DNA of 64,000 nucleotides from Telmatactis stephensoni (lineage: Eukaryota > Cnidaria > Anthozoa > Actiniaria > Isophelliidae), in NCBI GenBank assembly GCA_029948255.1, contig JALIZF010001453.1:186001-250000 (forward strand), given 5' to 3'. The position numbers and the translations under genes are program-made. Under the pieces are notes generated by a model. The model did no database searches, had not been told where the DNA came from, and worked only from the letters and a program-made list of their open reading frames with translations. Numbering within the stretch: position 1 is the first letter of the stretch; each line of letters begins with the position of its first letter. This document shows, one piece after another, positions 56,578 to 64,000 of the stretch.

Positions 56578-56820
56578 ATATACATAATGCTACTTGTGAT
56601 GTCACACCAAACCCTGTCACAGAAGATGTTAACATGCAATTAAATTGTTCTGCTGATGGTTATCCACGAGTTAACTATACATGGACTATTGGTCAAGATG
56701 TTAAATACGAATCTGCTGCTACAGTTAAGGCAACCCCCAGTCTTAACGGTGGAACTTTGACCTGCACCGCTACAAACCGATTTGGAACAAGGACTTGCTC
56801 AAAAATTCTGGAAGTACATT
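56578..56820 (+). CDS. Ig gene exon 9: Ig domain 7
   Basis: Acceptor ATTATAG|AT and donor ACATT|GTGAGT, phase 1, 80 codons plus junctions. It begins YIHNATCDVTPNPVTED. B-strand MQLNCSADGYP, F-strand GTLTCTATNRFG, plus Cys in NATCD and RTCSK: four Cys, two likely disulfides. Short C2-like domain. Paralogue of Ig9 and Ig11 (shared ATCDVTP and ATPSLNG). Confidence 0.92.
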
Positions 56821-57818
56821 GTGAGTATATTAGTTGTTTTTAAGTTGTACTTACATTTTAATTTTGCTTGGGTATTGCGAGAAATAATGAATGCGATTAT
56901 CAAGTTAAGGTGGTCTGATCGCATTCTTCCCTTTGCCCATTTACGTTGGTGCCATCTGCCATCCGACTCCATGAACTTATCTTAATAGACTAAGGTGTGT
57001 TACATTTCAAGAAATCGGAATGCTATCTTTAATAGAGACTCTGGTAGAAAATTATTTACAAAATATGTGTTTGCTAAATTGTAATTAGCTAGTTTATTAA
57101 ATAGTCCGGCTTGCTTACGCGATGAATGTTCGCCGTATGTTTCATGCAGAGTAGTATATCCTGGGAGATGGGGTGACCGTGTTTATGTAGGTTTTCATGC
57201 ATTTTCAGTGTTTTATAAACATTATAAACAATTCTCAAAATCAAAACGACTCTTTTAATGCAACGGGACATGTTTCAATGTTACATAACATCATCTTCAG
57301 CCATATGAGTTAATATTACAAAGTGGGTGAATATATATATGAGGTTCGAGCACATAAAAAGGCTCTACTTTGCTAAGATGCCTTTGTTCTAGATTTGTTC
57401 TAGAATTGTTTGCAGTCGTTTGCTATTGGATACACACAGAATCCTTTAGAATACTTTTTATGTGAACATTCCTCATGGTGTATTATGCTTCTGCAAGTCA
57501 TGATCTCGCAACACTTTGTACACTCAATAAATGCAGAAAATACCGAGAAAAATGTCCCTTCAAGGCGCTATTTGGTGAAAGCGCGTCTCGAAAACGCTCC
57601 GCAACCTTACCACTATTTCTCTACAACACAACATGAGGTTCGAGCAAAAAACATTCCTCATATACTAATACCTATATCAGTATTATCGGAGCGCTTCCTG
57701 GGAGACCAGCATTCAGCTGAAGGAACTACCGACGCTAAATATTAATGCATGCTTTACCTAACAATATAAAACAGAATAAAATTCAATTTGACCAAAGTTC
57801 TTGATGACCTTTTTTCAG
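56821..57818 (+). other. Intron 9
   Basis: No exon recognised. The 57410-57745 frame has no Ig features. Confidence 0.5.
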
Positions 57819-58073
57819 ACAAACCAAGAAATGTTCAAGTTGTACCACAGAGTCTGGTTTTAAACCAAACTGATTCATTCAATCTCACATGTAGTGGCAC
57901 TTCTAATCCCTCTGGTAGCTACTCCTGGTCATTGAATGGAAAACCCTTGGTGGGTGAGACTAGTCGTGTACTGTCCAGACACAATGTAACACCAGATGAT
58001 GCAGGCAATTATACTTGTAATGTTACTAATGACTTTGGTAGTGATCATGACAAGTCATCTGTTTACATTCAGT
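57819..58073 (+). CDS. Ig gene exon 10: Ig domain 8
   Basis: Acceptor TTTTTTCAG|AC and donor CAGT|GTAAGT, phase 1, 84 codons plus junctions. It begins YKPRNVQVVPQSLVL. B-strand FNLTCSGTSNPSG, C-strand YSWSLNGKP, F-strand DAGNYTCNVTNDFGS: two canonical Cys, I-set-like. It differs from Ig10 at 13 of 255 bases, with five residue changes (Ser to Arg, Ser to Pro, Gly to Arg, Gly to Asn, Phe to Arg). Confidence 0.93.
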
Positions 58074-59214
58074 GTAAGTACTCTTAGTATTATAGTGCAA
58101 TGATAAAACGAAATTCATCTAATAAAAGAAAATGATGTGGCTAATGCTGTCATTCAAATCCACATTTAGCCATCAAGCAGTCGAAAATCGTAAATTGATT
58201 GATTATCAAGCCCCCCTCCCCCATAGTTTTGCCGCCATTTTGAATGACTTATTTGCTATTTATTATAAATACCAATTATCCGGCACTTCTCAAATAAATA
58301 AACGTCAACTAACTTTTAAAGCCAGTTTTCTCACTCAACGAAGATCAACGAACCCAGCAGTGCTTCCTTTGTCATCTAAGGACTTTTAGCTGAAGTGCTA
58401 GTACGGAATAAGGGTCTTAGGTATTGAGGCTGCCATTTTGGCTCGCACAAGGTTCCTACAAAAATACATATAAAGAATTACTATAAGGAACGATGAAAAG
58501 GTTTAAACTAGAAATATATAAATTAAAGATATACTTACAAACAAACTGTGAAACTGGTCCAGAAAGAGAAACGAAAACTACAAAACGGCAACTGAGCTAC
58601 TAAGATAAGACTGACCAGATATAACGAACAAAATTTACATGAAAACAAAGAAAGACCAAAAATAACTAAAGCGAAACTAACGAACTATAACGACCAAACA
58701 ATAGACTATAGAAGGGAAAAGTAAGAACAAAGAAAAAGACAAACCAAATTATTTAAAGTTAGTGTTTTTTGCACTAACAGGTATAGCTATATAAATTTTA
58801 GTTATTATCATCATTATCATATCATCATTAGAAATTCCTTTTCAAATGGCCAGAATAAGCATAATTTTAGGTCTTAGGGGTTTTAGGGTTCACGTACAAT
58901 TTTGCTCAAACAACCTGAATCACTTCTCCCAACGTCCCCTTCTCCAATGTTGGCCTTTCCATATCAGCTACTTTCACAGTGCGCTGCAAAATTCTGTCTT
59001 AGCTAGCAACATTGAAAGGGGGAGAGGGAATAGCAGAACGTTCTTGCCTCCCATTGTTTCAGTTATCAATCCACGGGATGTTGTTTGAGGAAAATACTTT
59101 AGAGATCTAAGCAGAATACTGACGAATACTGGCAGGCTTAAATTGCACTTTTTCATTTATTTATTTCAATTTCTTTAATTCTCAATAAGAAACTTCTTTC
59201 TTTCCATTTAACAG
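58074..59214 (+). other. Intron 10
   Basis: Non-coding. Contains the copy-1-specific ~400 bp and the minus-frame GTTTGAGGAAAATAC region shared with 61310. Confidence 0.6.
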
Positions 59215-59457
59215 ACTTACGAAATGCCACTTGTGATGTCACACCTGTCGCTGTCGAGGAAGGGAAGACCATAGAGTTGAATTGTTTTGCTTATGGTTAC
59301 CCACAAATTACCTATAAATGGGATGTAGATAACGATGTTAAACCTGGACGTGTTAATACAATTACGGCAACTCCCAGTCTTAACGGTGTAACTCTGACCT
59401 GTATCGCTACAAACGGTCTTGAAACAAGGAGATGTTCAAGAAATGTGACAGTATATT
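59215..59457 (+). CDS. Ig gene exon 11: Ig domain 9
   Basis: Acceptor TTTAACAG|AC and donor ATATT|GTAAGT, phase 1, 80 codons plus junctions. It begins YLRNATCDVTPVAVEEG. B-strand IELNCFAYGYP, C-strand YKWDVDND, F-strand VTLTCIATNG, with a fourth Cys in TRRCSRN. Four Cys as in Ig7. It differs from Ig11 by one base (Val to Ile). Confidence 0.93.
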
Positions 59458-60405
59458 GTAAGTATATTTTTTTAAACTGTTAACATTTAAGCGCATAATT
59501 ATTTTTAATGAAGTTTGTAATGCAATTAACAAATCATGAAATCATTTTGGACTTTTACGGTTTACAAACTTAATCCGCTTTAGCAATATGAGCCCTAGTT
59601 ACACTGGAACATGTACAAAGGTTGATTTCATTAAAAGGAAAAAATATATACAATTTTGGATATCTATAAACCCACTCCAAGCCGAAGCAGTGCTGCTGGC
59701 ATTAAAATATTTATCATTTTCCGCTTATGAAAAGATATAATTATCTTTGTAGTAAGTAGAATCTTGCTGTTAGAAAGAAAGGACATGATGGATTTGAAAG
59801 AGTTTTTTTGAGAATTTTTTTTCTTGATCTAAGAATTGATTGTAACAATTTTGAATTCAATGTCTGATGTAAGTTATCCACTGTATAGATTTTATCCGCT
59901 AGATAAGGATTTATCTGCTGGATAGCGCTATTCACCTTTCGTACAACCGGCTCCAGATGCATAATGTATGATATACTTACTTCTGTTTGGTGATGGGTTA
60001 ATGGATCCGAAAGTTAAGTTTCATAAAAACAAACAAACAATACCCGGTTATTTGGATTCTTATAGTGATACTTCAATTCGAGCCTTGGCCTAAGAAACCT
60101 TGTTCTTTGATACTATTCAAAATTATGGCTACGTGTTGAACCATCTCAATAATAAATACTTACACTAGCGTTCGGATACATCAATAACACTCTGATCGAA
60201 CACACTATGTTATTTATAAACGGGTTCGAGATACTTATGTGGACTTACGAACCACTTTGCGAGTACTTGCCAATTACCAAAACGCGTACGCTTTACAAGA
60301 AAACCTGATATCTGAACATAAATGATCATAGTGCTCAAATTGTTCGACCATTGTTTCCGTCCATTAACAAAATATAAAATGGCATCTTTATTGTTATTTT
60401 TTCAG
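59458..60405 (+). other. Intron 11
   Basis: Non-coding, homologous to 61679-63976. Holds the empty sites CTAGTTACACTGGAAC (about 59595) and TTTTCCGCTTATG (about 59717) for the elements inserted in the second copy. Confidence 0.8.
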
Positions 60406-60660
60406 ACAAACCAAGAAATGTTCAAGTTGTACCACAGAGTCTGGTGTTAAACCAAACTGATTCATTCAATCTGACATGTAGAGGGACTTCTAATCCCCCT
60501 GGTAGCTACTCCTGGTCATTGAATAGAAAACCCTTGGTGAATGAGACTAGTCGTGTACTGTCCAGGCACAATGTAACACCAGATGATGCAGGAAATTATA
60601 CTTGTAATGTTACTAATGACCGTGGAAGTGATCATGACAAGTCATCTGTTTACATTCAGT
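60406..60660 (+). CDS. Ig gene exon 12: Ig domain 10
   Basis: Acceptor TTTTTTCAG|AC and donor CAGT|GTAAGT, phase 1, 84 codons plus junctions. Near-copy of Ig8 with FNLTCRGTSNPPG, YSWSLNRKP, DAGNYTCNVTNDRGS. Two canonical Cys. Three of the five changed residues become basic (Arg). Confidence 0.93.
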
Positions 60661-61435
60661 GTAAGTACTCTTAGTATTATAGTGCGATAATAAAACGAAA
60701 TTCATCTAATAAAAGAAAATGATGTGGCTAATGCTGTCATTCAAATCCACATTTAGCCATCAAGCAGTCGAAAATCGTAAATTGATTGATTATCAAGCAG
60801 TTCAACTGAAATCTTTTATTAATTTAGCTAGCCCCCCTCCCCCATAGTTTTGCCGCCATTTTGAATGACTTATTTGCTATTTATTATAAATACCAAGTTA
60901 TCCGGCACTTCTCAAATGAATAAACGTCAACTAACTTTTAAAGCCAGTTTTCTCACTCAACGAAGATCAACAAACCCAGCAGTGCTTACTTTGTCAAGGG
61001 TCTTAGGTGTAGCTATATAAATTTTAGTTCACATCATCATTATCATATCATCATTAGAAATTCCTTTTCATGGCCAGAATAAGCATAATTTTAGGTCTTA
61101 GGGGGTTTAGGGATTCACGTACAATTTTGCTATAAAAACCTGAATCACTTTTCCCCACGCACTTCTCCAATGTTGGCCTTTCCATATCAGCTACTCTCAC
61201 AGTGCGCTGCAAAATTCTGCCTCAGCTGGCAACATTGAAAGGGGGAGAGGGAATAGCAGAACGTTCTTGCCTCCCATTGTTTCAGTTATCAATCCACGGG
61301 ATGTTGTTTGAGGAAAATACTTTAGAGATGCAGAATACTGACGAATACTGGCAGGCTTAAATTGCACTTTTTCATTCATTTATTTCAATAATTCTTTAAT
61401 TCTCAATAAGAAATTTCTTTCTTTCCATTTAACAG
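60661..61435 (+). other. Intron 12
   Basis: Non-coding, homologous to intron 10 but shorter. Holds a ~30 bp insertion near 60800-60830 not present in the first copy. Confidence 0.7.
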
Positions 61436-61678
61436 ACTTACGAAATGCCACTTGTGATGTCACACCTATCGCTGTCGAGGAAGGGAAGACCATAGAGTTG
61501 AATTGTTTTGCTTATGGTTACCCACAAATTACCTATAAATGGGATGTAGATAACGATGTTAAACCTGGACGTGTTAATACAATTACGGCAACTCCCAGTC
61601 TTAACGGTGTAACTCTGACCTGTATCGCTACAAACGGTCTTGAAACAAGGAGATGTTCAAGAAATGTGACAGTATATT
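61436..61678 (+). CDS. Ig gene exon 13: Ig domain 11 (last visible exon)
   Basis: Acceptor TTTAACAG|AC and donor ATATT|GTAAGT, phase 1, 80 codons plus junctions. One base different from Ig9 over 243 bp (GTC to ATC). Four Cys. The open phase-1 donor shows the gene continues beyond the window. Confidence 0.93.
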
Positions 61679-61826
61679 GTAAGTATATTTTTTTAGACTG
61701 TTAACAATGAAGCGCATAATTATTTTTAATGAAGTTTGTAATGCAATTAACAAATCATGAAATCATTTTGGACTTTTACGGTTTACAAACTTAATCCGCT
61801 TGAGCAATATGAGCTCTAGTTACACT

Positions 61827-61987
61827 AGCCTGCTTAGTTGGCGGTTTAAGGGTATTAGGGAGAGGGGAGGGGGACTGGGGAGAGGGGAGGAGGAGGAGAG
61901 AAACCGCCGGATTCTCTTCTCCCTTTTCCTTTCTTCTCCCCCCCCCCCCCCCCCCCCCCAGTCCCTAAACTCCAGCTACACAGGCGA
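61827..61987. mobile_element. 161 bp MITE with 9 bp target duplication and poly-C run
   Basis: Termini AGCCTGCTTAGTTGGCGG and, in reverse from the right, GCCTGTGTAGCTGGAG. Flanked by AGTTACACT (61818-61826 and 61988-61996). The paralogous intron copy (about 59595) has a single AGTTACACTGGAAC, the exact empty site. Contains a ~21 base C-run. The GCTACGCAGGCTA end at about 36218-36231 belongs to the same family. Confidence 0.92.
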
Positions 61988-62117
61988 AGTTACACTGGAA
62001 CATGTACAAAAGGTTGATTTCATTATTGGATAAAAAAAATATCAAATTTTGGATATCTATAAACCCACTGCAAGCCAAAGGAGTGCTGCTTGCATTAGAA
62101 TATTTATCATTTTCCAC

Positions 62118-63237
62118 CAAGAGACCATAATACTAAGAGAACGAAACTCAGTATTGATGTCTGTGCGATGTTCGTGGCGCCCAAGGCTATTTTTAGTAAT
62201 TTTGCCATCGCGCGCGCAAGGTTCTTAAGGTGACTGACTACGTTGGCAAAAAGTAATTAAATATCGTTTAAACCACAATTTTCTAGAACGAAATTTAATG
62301 CTGATCCCAAAAACGAAAAGAAAAAAGGGGGGTCCCGCACTCGTTTTCAAGATAATCAGCATTGTATGAATGCCTATCTCCGAATTTTTGGTGCGAAAAT
62401 CGCTCGACCGGAAGTGAATAGAAAAGAAATTAAGAATTAGGGAAATAACATTTCTACAAAGGCTACAATTGCGTAAATATTAGCTAATGGAGTATTCTGC
62501 AAAATGGCATAAATACTTTTGATGTGAGAACAGCAAAATACCTTCATTCCTTTGGTTTTGTGCCGCGAGTACCAACCACAATTGTCCTCATGTCGAGCAA
62601 AATTTTATACAAAAATCAATTTTTTCATATGCTAGAATAATTAACTTTTTTTGCAAAATTGATATGATTGAGATTTTTAGGTGTTTTTTTTTTAAATAAA
62701 CGAAAAAAAAGTATAGGGTCCCGTGCAAAAATGAAGGGTTTTGTGCCTTTGAAGTTGTTAAAAAGGGCTAAAAAATGCTAACCGGAAGTGCCGCCATTTT
62801 AAAAATGACGCGTAGCGCGAGCTTGATTCAAATTTGTGTTGACGAAAACAAGCGAGCGCTCACTGTTTTTTCCAAAAAGAAAATATTTTTACTTCATTCT
62901 CTAATGATTTTGAGTATTTAAATCCACAAGAATAAATTTGGAGCTGAGTTTTGTACACAAACTTAAGTTTTTCTATGATTTTTGCTGTTCGCTGAAATCT
63001 CCGCGCGCTATGACATTGCTTAAGACGTAATGCGCGAAATCATGCGCAGTGCCAACGTAGTCAGTCACCTTAAACCATAGAATTCAAACGGTCCCGTCTG
63101 CGCGCACGTCAAAAATCAAATTCTATTGGTCGAGGGACTTGCGCGCGCGATGGCGAAGTTACTAAAAATAGCCTTAGTCGCCACGATCACACAGACATCA
63201 ATACTGAGTTTGGCTCTCTTAGTATTATGGTCTCTTG
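62118..63237. mobile_element. CAAGAGACCATAATAC palindromic MITE, full length, with nested insertion
   Basis: Termini CAAGAGACCATAATACTAAG and its complement. Target duplication TTTCCAC (62111-62117 and 63238-63244). The paralogous empty site is at about 59717 (TTTTCCGCTTATG). Without the nested element it would be ~280 bp and largely palindromic. Confidence 0.92.
62229..63069. mobile_element. 841 bp TTAA-target MITE nested in the previous element
   Basis: Termini GGTGACTGACTACGTTGGC and complement, flanked by TTAA on both sides (62225-62228 and 63070-63073). The related copy at 13592-13818 shows the uninterrupted sequence CTTAGACAATAG where this copy has CTTAA...TTAAACCATAG. TTAA targeting points to a piggyBac-like mobilising transposase. 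Non-coding. Confidence 0.88.
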
Positions 63238-63318
63238 TTTCCACTTATCAAAAGATACAATTCTCTTTGCCGAAAATAGAATCTTACTGTGAGAAAGAAA
63301 GGACATGATGGATTTGAA

Positions 63319-63560
63319 AGGGGTTTTTTTGAAAAATTTTACTTGATCTAAGAATTGTTTGCAACAATTTTGAATTCAGCGTCTGATGTGAATTGTCCAC
63401 TATATAGATTTTATCCGCTGGATAAGGATTTATCTGCTGAAAGGGTTTTTTTTTTGAAAAATTTTACTTGATCTAAGAATTGTTTGCAACAATTTTGAAT
63501 TCAACGTCTGATGTAAATTGTCCACTATATAGATTTTATCCGCTGGATAAGGATTTATCT
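63319..63560. repeat. ~121 bp local tandem duplication
   Basis: Two units, each running from TTTTTTTGAAAAATTTTACT to GGATAAGGATTTATCTGCTG. The first intron copy (59800-59930) has a single unit. Confidence 0.88.
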
Positions 63561-64000
63561 GCTGGATAGCGCTATTCACCCTTCGTACAACCGGCTGTAT
63601 GATATACTTACTTCTCTTTGGTTAAGATTCATAAAAAACCCGGTTATTTGGATTCTTATAGTGATACTTCAATTCGAGCCTTTGCCTAAGAAACCTTGTT
63701 CTTTGATACTATTCAAAATTATGGCTACGTGTTGAACCTTCTCAATAATAAATACTTACACTAGCGTTCGGATACATCAATAACACTCTGATCAAACACA
63801 GCGTTCTTAAATTACGAGTTACATACACTATGTAAAATGAAACTGGTTCGAGATACTTATGTGGACTTACGAACCACTTTGCGAGTACTTGCCAATTACC
63901 AAAACGCGTACGCTTTACAAGAAAACCTGATATCTGAACATAAATGATCATAGTGCTCAAATTGTTCGACCATAGACGACTTTCAAAAATGGCGGGCTCA

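Larger units (their letters stand above)
57812..60353 (+). repeat. Tandem two-exon module, copy 1 (Ig8 + Ig9 + following intron)
   Basis: This stretch is repeated at 60399-63973. Matching runs include both exons, the intron between them, and most of the intron after Ig9 up to TTGTTCGACCATT. This copy has ~400 bp (about 58375-58790) missing from copy 2. It lacks the MITEs that sit in copy 2 and therefore preserves their empty sites. Confidence 0.9.
24183..61678 (+). other. Multi-exon immunoglobulin-superfamily gene (5' complete, 3' open)
   Basis: Gene-level entry. Thirteen exons could be read: a signal peptide, one V-like domain and eleven Ig domains. All junctions are phase 1 with GT-AG borders. 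Spliced in order they give about 1,098 codons without a stop. The junction codon is always completed from a single base (G or T) of the upstream exon, giving Asp, Val, Glu or Tyr, so any exon can be skipped or duplicated without breaking frame. The protein should be extracellular or cell-surface, with many N-x-S/T sites. No transmembrane segment or stop is seen before the window ends. Domain pairs are duplicated: Ig1-Ig2 and Ig3-Ig4; then Ig6-Ig7, Ig8-Ig9 and Ig10-Ig11. Similar tandem-Ig genes are known in cnidarians, including allorecognition loci. A role in adhesion or self/non-self recognition is inference. Two adjacent genes instead of one cannot be excluded across the 11.7 kb and 5.6 kb introns. 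Confidence 0.8.
60399..63973 (+). repeat. Tandem two-exon module, copy 2 (Ig10 + Ig11 + following intron)
   Basis: Second copy of 57812-60353. Extra length comes from MITEs at 61827-61987 and 62118-63237 and a local tandem duplication at 63319-63560. Homology ends at about 63973, just where the next Ig8-like exon might follow outside the window. Confidence 0.9.
61679..64000 (+). other. Intron 13 (open at window end)
   Basis: Non-coding, filled by MITEs and duplicated intron sequence. No exon seen before the end. Confidence 0.7.

Noticed and set aside
57819..60660. Positive selection between Ig8 and Ig10
   Set aside because: Five replacement codons against six silent ones. Given that most random changes are replacements, this is not an excess.

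Overview
This is eukaryotic, animal DNA, most likely from an anthozoan cnidarian (a stony coral or sea anemone relative). The sequence is AT-rich. It has spliced genes with GT-AG introns, non-LTR (LINE) and Ty3/Gypsy retrotransposons, and a very dense population of MITE-like and foldback elements. I see no bacterial operons, rRNA, tRNA or CRISPR. The species cannot be named from the sequence alone.

Left part (1 to about 24 kb): almost entirely transposable elements. It holds an old ~0.7-0.9 kb direct duplication (518-2107), an apparently intact one-ORF Ty3/Gypsy element with unusually short ~105 bp LTRs (2937-7454), three 5'-truncated LINE pieces on the minus strand (7790-8342, 9051-10577, 12003-12430), several terminal-inverted-repeat (TIR) elements, a 3.7 kb element carrying 166 bp and 121 bp tandem arrays (15838-19541), and another ~3.85 kb TIR-bounded element (19911-23757).

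Right part (24.2 kb to beyond the end): one large plus-strand immunoglobulin-superfamily gene. I could read a signal-peptide exon, a cysteine-free V-like exon and eleven single-domain Ig exons. Every intron is phase 1, so each exon is a symmetric cassette. The visible coding sequence is about 3.3 kb and is open at the 3' end: no transmembrane segment or stop is reached. The domains fall into duplicated pairs: Ig1-Ig2 resembles Ig3-Ig4, then comes a single Ig5, then Ig6-Ig7, Ig8-Ig9 and Ig10-Ig11. The last pair is a recent tandem copy of the one before it. This architecture resembles surface recognition or adhesion receptors of cnidarians; function is inference only.

The introns hold most of the unusual material. 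A 6.1 kb minisatellite of about 57 copies of a 99 bp unit copies the 3' end of the Ig2 exon together with its splice donor. A decayed Ig exon lies between Ig3 and Ig4. A Mutator-like element with an 11 bp target duplication carries a RecQ-helicase-like fragment. A ~1.1 kb near-perfect foldback element and a 67 bp perfect-hairpin element each have target duplications. One nested pair of MITEs can be resolved exactly, because the tandemly duplicated part of the gene preserves the empty site.
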